From Adiantum capillus-veneris (taxonomy: Eukaryota > Streptophyta > Polypodiopsida > Polypodiales > Pteridaceae): a DNA stretch of 64,000 nucleotides. Positions 42,701-53,305 of this stretch are shown piece by piece. The DNA is taken from NCBI GenBank assembly GCA_014529385.2, contig CM043963.1, forward strand, positions 63,973,469 to 64,037,468, given 5' to 3'. Each line of letters starts with the position of its first letter. Position 1 is the first letter of the stretch. Under the pieces are notes generated by a model. The model saw only the letters and a list, made by a program, of their open reading frames with translations. It did no database searches and had not been told where the DNA came from. A program made the position numbers and the translations under genes.

Positions 42701-42815
42701 CTCCATGCTCTAAGTCGGCGTATGACCCAAGGGCCAAAGGGTGTCTTCAATGCTAGTAAGAAACACTATATACTCTAAGTTCGTATCCTATGGCCCAAGG
42801 GACATAAGGTGGCCA
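39721..42815. repeat. Large palindromic satellite array, about 40-45 units of about 68 bp
   Basis: Units repeat every 66-77 bp (for example near 39989, 40059, 40126, 40193, 40262, 40331). The core is the half-site CCCTATGGCCCT followed by its exact inverse, a 24-bp perfect palindrome in many units. In others the second half reads GGGCCACAAGGTG. The spacer is CTCTATGCTAGTAAGAAACC and CTCTATGCTCTATGTTGG. Many units are diverged or rearranged. Smaller arrays of the same family are at 25.8-26.4, 28.0-28.1, 44.1-44.7 and 47.6-48.4 kb. Confidence 0.92.
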
Positions 42816-43309
42816 AGGCATCCACGGTACATTCACAAACGGATCTTGATTAGGATGTCATTAGATCACATAGCATTCTTTCTAATATTGGTAATTTCAA
42901 TAAAAAAAAGTCAAGTTGTTTTAGTGATCTTAAATACCATTTATATAGGTGATATACTTTTTGACATAATTTTCAAGGATGAATACACATTAAAAGTTTT
43001 CATAATAAAATAGTCATGAAAAATCCAAGTGTATATACACATTAAAATAATTAGAGGTGGTATATATCAACTTAATTAGACAATGATAGTCATGAAAAAT
43101 CAAAGTGTTAACTTTTTTATAAAATCTCAATGTATTTATGATCTTATTAAAATGTGTAAGTTAATACTGCGGTATATATGCAATCCAATATACAAAATTG
43201 TATCATTATTATACATCATACATCTGCTGCTTTTCCACACAGTTGAAGGGGTCTTTGCCTTCAAATATCACCATAACATTCAAACATTTAAATCAAATTT
43301 GCAAGTACT
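42816..43309. other. AT-rich, no gene recognised
   Basis: Very AT-rich sequence between the array and the duplicated exon; only chance frames. Confidence 0.4.
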
Positions 43310-43480
43310 TTAATTCACAAATGCATTGATCTGTTGGTGGATGGAAGGTCCGGCTCACCATGCACTTTGATTTTCAAATCCTGGGGGACAAAATATTTGT
43401 ATTGGATTCTCCTTATGGCATTGCACATGTTCTCGAACTTGCATTACCTTCTACTTCCAATTTACAAACTTAAACAATGG
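43310..43480 (-). pseudogene. Partial duplicate of the FCP1-like exon, uninterrupted at the insertion site
   Basis: On the minus strand it reads EGNASSRTCA, stop, ESNTNIL, then a frame matching VHG-x-DLPSTN. It covers the sequence on both sides of the retrotransposon insertion (39003-39100 joined to 29690-29732) without the element. Stops show it is dead. The plus-strand word CACCATGCACTTTGATT marks the empty target. Confidence 0.7.
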
Positions 43481-44099
43481 TTATACATTATACAATCATT
43501 TCTTTGCAATAAACCTTGATACAATGTTCCGATTGCTACATGACAAGATAAAAAAATTGTACTAGTCTTAGCTTCTCTCTGTTGAAAAAAATTCAAGATA
43601 TAAGTTCCAATTCTGTGCATCATCTAGAAGAAAAACAAAATCATAGCTTGAAACAAAATACTCGCACTTTATATCTTTGAATAAAATCTTGTTACAATTA
43701 AAGAACTAGATCTTCACATAATCCAAAGGAAAAATGCTTCAATAACCATTTGCCCTTTGATACTCGATGTTTACTATCTAAGCAAATAATTGACATTTAC
43801 AACAAATGTTGAATATATGTTTAATCTAGCTAGTTGCAGTACAAAGATAATTATTTCAAACGCTTACACCATTAATTCACAATAGAAGAACTTACACCCA
43901 ACAAAAAATGATCATACATCAATTTTTCAAACTCTCATTTTGGAATTTTGAGGAATAAATACTTTTTAGTTTTTTCTAGCTTATTTCATTCTCAATAGAA
44001 TATTAAACCTTAATCACAAGATAAGAAATATATGTCCCTAATGTATATGGACACAAGATAGTAAGGCCAAAGAAAAATGTTTTTGAAACACTTAAAGAG
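43481..44099. other. AT-rich, no gene recognised
   Basis: No coding or repeat signal was recognised. Confidence 0.4.
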
Positions 44100-44730
44100 T
44101 CTTTACGTGACCTAGAATAACCAACCTATGACCCAAGGGCCATGGGTGTCATGTGCTATTTTATAAGATGTGTCCATAGAGAGCTAAGTGATTTGCATCC
44201 ATGGGGTGGTTTAAGTGCCTTGTGGATATTCTATGTCACCACCCTATGGCCCTAAGGCCTTAGGGTATCCCAAATGCTCTTGGATAACTTATGTTTCCTT
44301 CTAGAGTAGCCCAAATACTTATGTGCCCTTTTAGAGACTTTATGTAATCACCCTATATCCATAAGATTGTAGGGTAGCCCAAATGCTTTTGGGGGATTCT
44401 TGACACCCTATGGCCTTAAGGCTGTAGACTAGCCCAAATGCTTCTGTGCCCTTTTAAAGACTCTATGTAATCACCCTATATCTCTAAGATTGTAGGGTAG
44501 GCCAAATGCTTTTGGGGGATTCTATGTTGACACCCTATGAACCTAAGGCTATAGAGTAACCTAGATGCTTATGTGCCTTTTTAGAGACTCGGTGTAATCA
44601 CCCTACCTCCGTAAGGTTGTAGGGTATCCCATTTGATTTTGGGGAATTCTATGGCCCTAGGGCCATAGGGTGTCATGTCTACAAAGAACTCTATGATCCT
44701 CAAGTCATAGGGTGTTCTTCCCAAACCTCA
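44100..44730. repeat. Palindromic satellite, diverged array
   Basis: About eight units with CACCCTATGGCCTTAAGGC- and CCTATATCCATAAGATTGTAGGG-type cores and a different spacer (AAATGCTTTTGGGGGATTCT). It is a sub-family of the 39.7-42.8 kb satellite. Confidence 0.82.
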
Positions 44731-45026
44731 TATGATCCCTTAACTTTAAAGTAAACATAATATATCTTATGACCATATATATATATGTAGAATTCTATTT
44801 ACCATAACATGTCCATATAATATCATACACTTAAGTTTAATTCATTTATTGTGAAAAAACTCAAACTCACAAGTTCACATTTTTTCAAAGAAAATATATT
44901 GAGAAAATAAATGAACCAAACATCAATGTTTTTAACATCATGGGCAGATTTGAGATGGGACAAATAAAATAAAATGACAACAATAATAATCTAAATATCA
45001 GTAATGTAATGTCGTGGTTAGCTAGC
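44731..45026. other. AT-rich, no gene recognised
   Basis: AT-rich sequence between the satellite and the methyltransferase-like exon. The exon end reads GAAACAG|GTTAAG on the minus strand, which could be a splice donor instead of a stop. Confidence 0.4.
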
Positions 45027-46364
45027 TTAACCTGTTTCCTGTAGAATTTCTAGAATAGCCTCAGCACTTGCATCCAATGGTTTTTCAATTTGTTCTTCCT
45101 CTGAATCCTTGGCATTGACTTTCTCTGTGCTATCCACACCTGCCCACCTTCTAAGATCAAGGTATTCTTCCACTATGGAATGGCAAAGAGATTCCAATTG
45201 CGTCATTTGATCACTACTACATGCAACTGATATCACCTTTCTTTGTTGTTGTAGTGCCTCTTTAGTCCCATAGCCTAATGAGAAGATGTCTATTACTTGA
45301 TCATCTTCTTTAAGACAAATCCATTTGATTGCACGACGCACAAAAAAGGCTTTGGCCATGGTCACAGCATCATACTCGTCGTCGTTGATGCAGAGAGTAT
45401 GCATTGGCTCCAACAATGATTCTTTAACACTAGAGTAGTTGGTGTACTGCTCTCCTTGACTGAAAAATGCCCAAACCACAAAATTACTTCGCGAAGAGCA
45501 CATGTTTGGATGGTCTCTCATCCCATTAAGGATCTCAAAGGTAGAACGTGAATTTCATACCATTTAGCTTTTTCAGAAATTGCCTTCTCTAGGGGAGCAA
45601 CATGCTGATACTTGACTAAGCCGGAAATTAAAAACTCTGATGGTTGATGTGCTAACCCACATACTCCATCATTGGGTAGCACTCCAACCACTAGATGTAA
45701 GACTTTTCTGTGTTGTATCTATGATGCAAACACCAACGCGAACTGTAGAGCTATTCTCACTGCAGAGAAACTCAATGCCTTCCAAATTCTTTCCAACACA
45801 CTTGATTTTCCATGGTAAAATGAATTGCAAACTAGAAGTTCCATTATTTTGTGCAGTGATCTCAAGAATTGGCTCTTTCTCCTTTTCTTTTTGTAGTAGG
45901 AGATTTAGCCATTGCGTACAGCTCCTGAAGAGAGATTTGTAAATCTCATCTGTAATGTTATAATGAAACTTACATTCATCCCATGAAGTAACTGCTATTG
46001 CTGATGGATCTATCTCTTTAAATGCCATCAACATTTGAGGCTCAAAAACCCTTGTTTGCTTTAAGTTCGTTGCACGTGCGTGAGGTCGAGCATGCCTGCT
46101 TGATGTGGTTGCTTCACTGAGCAGATCTTCTCATATGTCCTGTTGTAGTAGCTTGACATCATTATCTTCTAAACCATTTAGGCATCTAAAGGTTGTTATG
46201 CTTGGTTGTCGTCCACGATCAGTCGATGTCCGATGCTTCTCGAAGATGTTTATCCACTGGTCATAGATTTCATCATTGTACATGACCATGTGTGCTTCTT
46301 TGTTGGCAAATGATTTATGGTTGAACACAATTTTCACCACTTTACAAAGGCCTTCAAAATAAAG
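45027..46364 (-). pseudogene. Beta-class N6/N4 amino-methyltransferase-like domain, degenerate
   Basis: The exon starts after an acceptor (TTTTGAAG, 46365 side) and reads KIVFNHKSFANKEAHMVMYN, then past one TGA (CGA-like) stop to VRVGVCIIDTTQKSLTSSGW at about 45690-45740. That is where motif IV, [DNS]PP[YFW], belongs; here it is D-T-T-Q (45708-45719). After frame changes near 45660 and 45540 the C-terminal frame (45027-45521) has DQVIDIFSLGYGTKEAL (D-x-F-x2-G-x-G at 45267-45290, motif I) and KVISVACSSDQ, the next strand. Motif IV before motif I is the beta-class order of DNA amino-methyltransferases. The catalytic motif is lost and frames are broken, so activity is not expected. The fold call rests on two motifs and needs a profile search. 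Confidence 0.45.
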
Positions 46365-46489
46365 AAAAGAAAATTAAATTTATTTCAAGACATATTTTTA
46401 ACAAAAGCAAGCATAGGGAACTGGAACTTGCATCCCAAGGTGCTCCACTCGGATGACCGATAGGAACACCTGCCTTGGGTTTTGTTGGT
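46365..46489 (-). other. Short intron-like spacer
   Basis: AT-rich, ending in a T-rich stretch and TTTTGAAG before the next open frame. The donor side is unclear (AATATGTCTTGAAAT). Confidence 0.4.
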
Positions 46490-47518
46490 GTAGAATATGC
46501 AAATCATTGACTACGGCCATGCTTCAAGACCTCCACATAAGGCTGGTGTTTCATTGTTGTTATTCTCTCCATGTTCTCCATTTTGGAAATTCGAACATCA
46601 ACCTCTTTGGGAGCGTCTACCACTATCCTTACAGTTCTAAACTTGTAGAACTCTTTTCTCAAAGCATACTTAGTGTTGTTGCTACGCAAAAAAGCTCTAG
46701 CCACTATGATGGAATGCTGACCAGCTAGAATCCAGTAGTGGTATGTTGATAGCTTGTCTCCATGCACTTCAACTGTTTGTAAAGGCATCTTTGTAATTGG
46801 GTTATATGGCATCAGGTTTGCTGCACTGGAGACTGCCTAGAGTGCCCTGCAAATTGCTTCAAGAGATATTTCACATACACATCTGACAATGGTCTACATT
46901 TATAGCCATGTGGTGCAAGGTTGCATTGCTCAACTGGGATCAATTGGGTAAATTGTACACCAGATTTAAAGTAGTGTGCAATTCCAATGTATCCATCTAG
47001 CCCACTCTTAGAAGTTTTGGAAACTTTTTTATCAATATTTTTTTCTTTGGGCTGTATAATAGAGTCCAACACAGCTAAGGATATTGAGTCCACAATCTCT
47101 TTCACTGAAGTTCAACTATTAGGGTTGCAAGTCCACTAGAATCTCCTGCTTCTTGATTCTGTAAGGGTATAACTGAAAGATTTTCTTCGGCCACATTTCC
47201 ACTATTGTCTCCAAGTGAGGGACTTTGACTCTCCTTGAGAGTCTTAGATTGATTTTCTTTACCTATGTCTTCATTCTTTTGCTTCTTATTCTTCTTTGTG
47301 CTGCTCAATTTACCTAAATATTGATTGACTTTCTTAAATCCCTCAATATATAAGTCTATAAAGTTCTCACTTGGAGTGTCGTCTTGAAGCTGCACCCACC
47401 TTGCTTTTGTCATTGTCACTCCGTCATAATCAACCTTCACCAATTTTTGAGCAAAGGCCACAGGCTCCAACAAGTAGGAGTCACCATTGAGTAGTTTTAC
47501 TCCAAGGCATGGAGACAT
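46490..47518 (-). pseudogene. ParB/Srx-like domain protein, N-terminal part of the same locus
   Basis: It begins after an acceptor (TTGTTGTTCAG). First frame 47102-47518: VDYDGVTMTKARWVQLQDD, then a Lys/Glu/Ser-rich linker. After a frame change, 46812-47105 has FTQLIPVEQCNL and RPLSDVYVKYLLKQF. After another, 46504-46812 has NPITKMPLQTVEVHG and YHYWILAGQHSIIVARAFL (46693-46722). Together these resemble the ParB/Srx fold: I-x-V-x2-I, a helix, P-I-x-V, and Y-x-I-L-x-G-x-H-x2-x-A. ParB domains joined to N6/N4 methyltransferases are known from phages and bacteria; a plant nuclear copy with introns would be unusual. Three frame breaks suggest decay. Confidence 0.45.
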
Positions 47519-47589
47519 TTCAAGATCTGAACAACAACAAAATTGTTCTACAAGTGTACCTAAGCCACTCTATGGTACTCTGATCACAT

Positions 47590-48385
47590 GTTCTCTTATG
47601 ACATTAGAGGAACCTCAAAGTAGTATCCCTTGAATGGCCTAAATACCCCCCCTTTAGAGCCTCTACACCAACACCATATGGCATCATGTGGCCTGAAGAC
47701 AATAGGGTCCCCTGCATGCTAGTAAGAACCTCTCTATGCTCCGGCATCCTATGGACCCAAGGCCACAAGGTGGCCTCAATGTTTTGAAGAAACGCTTCAT
47801 GAGGGTTTTCTGGCAACCTATGGCCCCAGGGCCATAGGGTGCTCTTCATGCAAGTAAAAAACACTATTTGCTCTATATTGAGAAGACCTTGTGGGGTGAA
47901 GTCCATAGGGTCCTCTCTATGCTAGTAATAACCTCTGTTTACTCTATATTGGCACCTTACGACGTGAAGGCCATAGGGTTCCCTCTATGCTAGTAAGAAT
48001 CTCTTTGTGTTGTATGATCTATAGTCTATGCTCTATGCTCTATATTAACTTCCTATGGCCCCAAGGACACAAGGTGCCCTCATTGTTTCCAAAAAACCCT
48101 CATTGTTTGTATGGCCCCAAGGCTATAGCTCTCTATGCCGGTATAAAGCACTATTTGCTCTATATTGGCACCCTAAGGCCTGAAGGCCATAGGGTTGGCC
48201 TCAAGGGCCCCAAGGGTGCTCTGTATGCCAATGAAAAATACTATTTTCTCTATATTAAGAAGACCTTGTGGACTGAAGGCCATAGGGTCCCCTCCATGCT
48301 AGTCAGAACCTCTGTGTACTCTATATTGGCACCCTGTGGCCAGAAGGCCATAGGGTTCCCTCTATGCCTCTCCAAAGGTCCAAGT
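47590..48385. repeat. Palindromic satellite, array 5' of the ParB-like exon
   Basis: About ten units with CCCTATGGCCTGAAGGCCATAGGG-type cores (GGCCTGAAGGCC variant) and CTCTATGCTAGTAAGAACCTC spacers. Same family as 39.7-42.8 kb. Confidence 0.88.
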
Positions 48386-48900
48386 GGAAATGAGGTGGTT
48401 TTAGCTTAGGATGGATATCTATACCTGCGCTTCCCGAACCAATTTTCCCCAGGTTCCCCCTTTAGTCATATTAGGCTGTCAAATCTATGTTAGGCTCAAA
48501 AATTTCCAAAATTGGATTCATGTAGCTCATTCTAGAATTTTGTAGAAGTAGGCCTGGCCGCCTAATTTAGGCTTTCCGCTTCCATCTTCTGATTTCGTTG
48601 AAAAATTTTGTGCTTGTCCGCCTTGTCTTTCTGATCACCATCGTGTCTTCCTTTGAGCTTCCTTACTATTTATTATTGATTTTTGACCTTTTTATTCAAA
48701 AAATCAAAGAAAATAGCAAAATGCTCTAAAAAAGTAAAGTGAAAATCCAATAATTAAGAAAATCCCTTTATTGCTTTTTGTTGGATTTCTCCATTTTTAA
48801 GCCTCCTTATCAACAAAAAATGATGAAAAATATCCAAAAAAGGACTATTTTTTATGATTTTTTGACAGTATATACACTATTTACACTCATCGGGAAGATA
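48386..48900. other. AT-rich, no gene recognised
   Basis: No coding signal. Possibly the untranslated end of the gypsy remnant that follows on the minus strand. Confidence 0.4.
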
Positions 48901-48903
48901 TTA

Positions 48904-49537
48904 TCAGTGATTTTTTCCTTGTTGATGCATTATAAGGGCATTATTAGGTAATTTTGCAAAAAAATCACACATTAACATGGAAATTTTTCCTCCCTCTCCA
49001 AACATTGTCCTTAATAACTTAGTACTTAGTACCCTTCCACCCGTCCTAGATAGCGTTGTCCGGGATGACTCCGTGCATGGGTTGACCATGCATAGCCGTG
49101 ATTGGCTCTACTATGATATGAAGATCAATGCAATTTAACTCAATATGTTGTGCAAAAGCTGGGTCTTGAGTAAATAACTCAAGGGTTCCGATGTCGAGGT
49201 TTGCTGCTGATGTCTTCCAAAGAGAAAATCTTGTAGCTTTGTGCTCTCTGTTTGATAGTACCATCAGGGTGTTTAAGCACGCTGATTGCTTGAGATGTTG
49301 GTAGAAAATTAGACGGTTGTAGAGCTTTTTCTTGCCTTGATAGCTCGGTCTGCTTGGTGCATGGTGTTTGAGAGCTTGTTGCGACTTAACTCGCCACTGT
49401 TTGATTGGTTTCACGTTGTGTGGAGAAGAGAAGTGTTCCTTTTTCTTCCAAACCTTTTCATGTTAGGTTCCTTGTTGATAGATGCTCGATTTTGTGCTCG
49501 AATCTTGGGAACCTTCTTCTGTTTCTTTAGTGAAGTT
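48904..49537 (-). pseudogene. Tail of the gypsy remnant: IWVPK motif and unrecognised frames
   Basis: The frame at 49411-49719 contains NQIWVPKTSLKKQKKVPK and ends in a basic stretch. Below it, frames at 49046-49414 and 48904-49089 are of unknown family (PITAMHGQPMHGVIPDNAI). I could not decide whether they belong to the same polyprotein. Confidence 0.35.
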
Positions 49538-50110
49538 TTAGGCACCCAGATCTGATTTTGGTTTATCCACAAGTTGTACTTTTGGTACCCAAATTTGCCT
49601 GACTCCTTGCATGCTACTTGTAGCATTTTTTTGTCGAGGAGATAGAGAAGATTTTCTTCGTCGAATGGTCTTCTGAATGCATCCTTTCCATTCCTCTTTG
49701 CTTGGTGCAATAGGAACAATGAGTTGCCCTCCTTTAGGTGATAGCTTTAGCTGATTCGTATCCCAATCTGGTACTGCTTTGTATGTACGCATCCAAGGAA
49801 TGCCAAGAATCATCGTCTCATTCATGTGTTCATCTGGCAAGCATACAAACTAATGCAGACATGAACATCCATGTACTATCACGTTCAAGTTGACTACTCC
49901 CAATGTTGGAGTTGGATTCTTGTTGCACCCTTTGATTGTCGTTATTCCTACGGTCAATGCTTGACTTGTTGCCTTCCTGTATGTGGAATAACTGACTGCA
50001 TTCACTCTAGCTCCTGTGTCTACCAAAGCATTGGTTCTATGATTGTTGAGTTGTACTTTGATAAGCATATCTATTCCATCTAACCAATCGTCATCTGTTG
50101 AAACTGTGTC
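49538..50110 (-). pseudogene. Aspartic protease (retropepsin) C-terminal to integrase
   Basis: The reading VQLNNHRTNALVDTGARVNA has the catalytic D-T-G-A at 50009-50020, followed by VSYSTYRKA, and, after one TAG, DEHMNETMILGIPWMRTYKA with the ILG-x-PW motif (49793-49810) and VPDWDTNQLKL. Both halves are in the same frame as the integrase C-terminus. It then reads GVRQIWVPKVQL. Retropepsins cleave the polyprotein and normally lie between gag and RT. DTGA and ILG are intact, so only the stop codons mark decay. Confidence 0.85.
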
Positions 50111-51351
50111 TTTAGGTAATTCCTATTGTTGATCATCTAGTTCCAAAGGGTTGATGGGAATCGGTATCTGTTGATTCTTAAGAGAAGCTTTACGCTTGAG
50201 TACCCGAAGTCTAGCTTCCTCTTGGGCTTCATCAATAACTTGTTGTCGCTTGATATTCCTTTGTTTGGCTGCATGCATTCTCTCTAGCAATTCATTGGTT
50301 AGTGGCAAATTGTATTTCTTTAAACGACATCCACTAATCCAATTAGCCATTGGTTCACCATCTAGGGTTGACAATTTTTCTGCTCCACTTGGAGATACAT
50401 CTTCAATGATAAATGGTCCATTCCCCTTTTTCTTAAACTTGGGAATGTGTTGCTTAAGGGAATAGACTAGAATTAAGTGGGAATCAAAAAACTGTTTTGT
50501 TTTCGCTTTTGTGTATAGATATGAGCTACGGCAGTTAGCCTTTGCTCATCTAGATTTTCCAAATCTTCAAGTCTTTCTAACAATTCATGTCCAGTCCACT
50601 CAAGAGTCTGTGCTACCCTTAATATTGGCAATAGAAATTCTATTGGCAGTATGGCATCAAGACCATAAACAAGGTTAAAGAGTGTAGCATTTAGAGCTGT
50701 TTTGAATGAAACTCGATAAGCTCATAGAGCAGCATGGAGATTCATTTCCCAGTCTGTCCTTCCTGAACTAACCACTTTGGTCAGTACTGAGCTAAGAATT
50801 TTATTCGTATGCTCAGCTTGTCCGTTTGCTTGTGGATGATAGGGAGCAGATTTGTTATGGATAACCATAAACTCATTAAGCAAAGATTATGTTACCTCGT
50901 TGAGAAAATGAGTTCCCCGATCACTGACAATCTCTATTGGCAGTCCATACCTTATGAATACATACTCATATAAGAATGCAATAGTGGTTCTGGCATCATT
51001 CTTTTGAGTCGCTTTAGCCTCGGCCCATTTGGTCAAATAATACGTAGTTATAATGATATATTGAGCTTGGGTTCTATAAGCAGGTGGCTGTATCGGTTCA
51101 ACAAAATCTATACCCCATTTTGTGAACTCTCCAGTCCCCATCATTGGTCTTAAGGGCATGCTGTCTACTCGTGTTGGCATTTTTGCTCGTTGACAAGCAT
51201 CACACCTTCGAACATATTCTTTGGCATCTGCAAAAAGTGTTGGCCACCATATGCCTGCCATCAAGATTGCTCTTGCGGTGGTCTCACTAGAAAAGTGACC
51301 TCCAGCTAATCCAGCATGTGCTTGTTCTATATTGCATGTTGATATGTTCAA
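50111..51351 (-). pseudogene. Integrase of the 49-51 kb gypsy remnant
   Basis: H2C2 zinc domain: HAGLAGGHF then RRCDACQRAKMP. Core: WGIDFVEPI (Asp), IEIVSDRGTHF (Asp); one TAA follows NEVT. The frame continues with SAPYHPQANGQAEHTNKIL (catalytic Glu), a TGA in place of Trp in AAL-x-AYR, and FKTALNATLFNLVYG. C-terminal module: GPFIIEDVSPSGA, ISGCRLKKYNLPLTNELLER. All three catalytic acids remain. It runs on as KNQQIPIPINPLELDDQQ, TAG, ELPKDTV, into the protease. Confidence 0.85.
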
Positions 51352-51525
51352 AAGTAGAAATATGCAATATGATAATATACAAATGACAACCTAGTAGTTA
51401 AGAATTATTATTCCCACTATATGAATAGTAGGATCTCCCAATTCATCTTAACTAAGATGGGAAAATCATTATAGAAAGTCATGGACCCGGTTGTTCTTTG
51501 TAATTAGAGCATATCTACATTCTCA

Positions 51526-51559
<34 letters not shown>

Positions 51560-52740
51560 GCACAAAGTATGTGATCCTTCTTATCATAATAAAGTTATGC
51601 TTAAGATTTTGTATGAAGATAGTGGTATTCAATGATGAGTTTTACCAAAGGACTAGATGTGCAAAGAACCTTTTTCACTTTGGAGAAATCTATTAGTACT
51701 AGTGTGAGCATGGAGGGTTCTTCAATGAAGTAGATTTGTGCTATGCGTTTATGATAAGGTCGTTGAAGAGGAGCTTGAGATGCTTGTTGGTTAAAAATAC
51801 CAAATGGTTGATGTGGAAACAATTAAAAAATTAGTAGGTGATTGATGTGGAAATGAAAAACTACCATGTGTCTCATTTGACAAACCAAAAATGTCATAAG
51901 GTTGAGACAATGGTTTAAAATAGTAACTTATGGAACACTAGTATCTCATGCAAGGTAGGATGATACCTAGGAATCACATAATCCTCACTGACAGAGAATG
52001 TATGGAAAGTGGACACACAGGCACTCTCAACATGGCAGGAACTAGCAACACATACAAGTAGTCCTTGTGTTGAATGTACAATTGAAGTGTTTGTGTGTGT
52101 TGGGGGTGGGAAGAAAGGGGAGGGGGGGGGGGGGGGGGGGACGGATAGCTTTAACGTCTTCTATAAGTCTTATGTTACCTGCAAATATTATGGGGAAAAA
52201 TAATTATCACCTTCAAAAGGGTGGGAAAAAAAATCCCACATGGAAATCAAACATTTCTACGTGGGACATATTGCAAGAGGGTAATACTTTCCCTTTTGAT
52301 AACAAGGAAATTTGTTTCAATAAAACTTTCCCGATGTAATGTAAATATTCTACATTTAAAGAAATAATCCCACAACTGAAGATGCTATTCCCTTCAAGGG
52401 ACTCATATTCCCACAACTATCTACTCTAGGGATTTTTAGTACTATCAAGGGAATTTCATATCCCCACAAATATTCACTCTAGGGAATTTGAGTATCAAAT
52501 GGGAAACAAAGAGGGAATGTAATATCCCTTGTGGTAATATCCAGTGGGATAGCTTCCAAAGTTTTTTCATGAAGGTGGTACTCTATTGTTGAAGATGACT
52601 ATTGCAACCCCTTGTTGAGCTTTGCTCGAGTTTGCAACTCTCCATTTTGGGCTTTGAGTTTGCGTGTGTGCAACATGTTGCAACCTTGCACGTGCCTGTG
52701 TGTGCACCCCTTTCGTGCACGCACACACACACACACACAC

Positions 52741-52778
<38 letters not shown>

Positions 52779-52865
52779 TGTGCTTGCTATAGGGGGATCG
52801 ACCAAGGTGAGGTGTGTGCAATGCACGTGCAACAACGCGACAGCACACATAATTCATTTCTGAAA
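51352..52865. other. Intergenic with microsatellites, no gene recognised
   Basis: It contains (CT)n at 51529-51557, a G-run at 52122-52140, (AC)n at 52718-52741 and (GA)n at 52745-52774. A roughly 53-bp diverged tandem pair lies at 52390-52500 (CACTCTAGGGAATTTGAGTA-like words). No coding sequence was recognised. Confidence 0.5.
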
Positions 52866-53305
52866 AAATTATACCCCCATATATTGTCCAAATTTCCCAA
52901 AATCCCCTTCAAATTGTGCAAAATTCCCAAAATACCCCCGTTTGTAAGATTAAACATCTCCAAAGATTTTTTTTTTTTTTTTGGAGTTTTTCATAAGAAG
53001 ATTGATTGTTTATCATTGTAAGATGCTAAAACTAGAATTTGAGCTAGTCATGTAAGATTTAGAGATGAACTGCTTCATTATTTTTAAACATAATTGCCCT
53101 TTTTTGCCAACTAATTCATGAGAAATTATGTGTTAAGCATTTAAAAATGGATCTGTATTGTCAAAAGGAACAAACTTTGAAAAATCTAGAGCAATCCACC
53201 CATAACGGACACAAGGATATTTTGGGTATTTTTGAAAACTAAGGGGTATTTTGGGAGTTTCCACAAATTAAAGGGGTATTTTGGCAAGTATCCCTTCATT
53301 TTTTT
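52866..53305. mobile_element. Foldback/MITE-like element with CCAAAATACCCC inverted ends
   Basis: The left arm (about 52885-52945: TTTCCCAAAATCCCCTTC, AAATTGTGCAAAATTC, CCAAAATACCCCC) and the reverse complement of the right arm (about 53218-53302: CTTGCCAAAATACCCCTT, AATTTGTGGAAACTC, CCAAAATACCCCTTAG) align over roughly 50 bp or more. GGTATTTTGG termini are common in plant MITEs. The target duplication was not resolved. Confidence 0.6.

Larger units (their letters stand above)
48904..51351 (-). mobile_element. Ty3/gypsy remnant with protease downstream of integrase
   Basis: Minus-strand order is integrase zinc domain and core (51351 to about 50600), GPY-type C-terminus (about 50460-50123), aspartic protease (50068-49720), IWVPK tail (49719-49411), then unrecognised frames (49414-48904). 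No LTR, RT or gag was found; sequence beyond 51351 does not match. The integrase C-terminus and protease share one frame broken only by TAG stops, so the order is not a juxtaposition of two elements across an LTR. Confidence 0.75.

Noticed and set aside
39721-42815. CRISPR-like array of repeats and spacers
   Set aside because: Spacers are themselves repeated and diverged, units are degenerate, and the context is a plant nuclear genome; it is a satellite.
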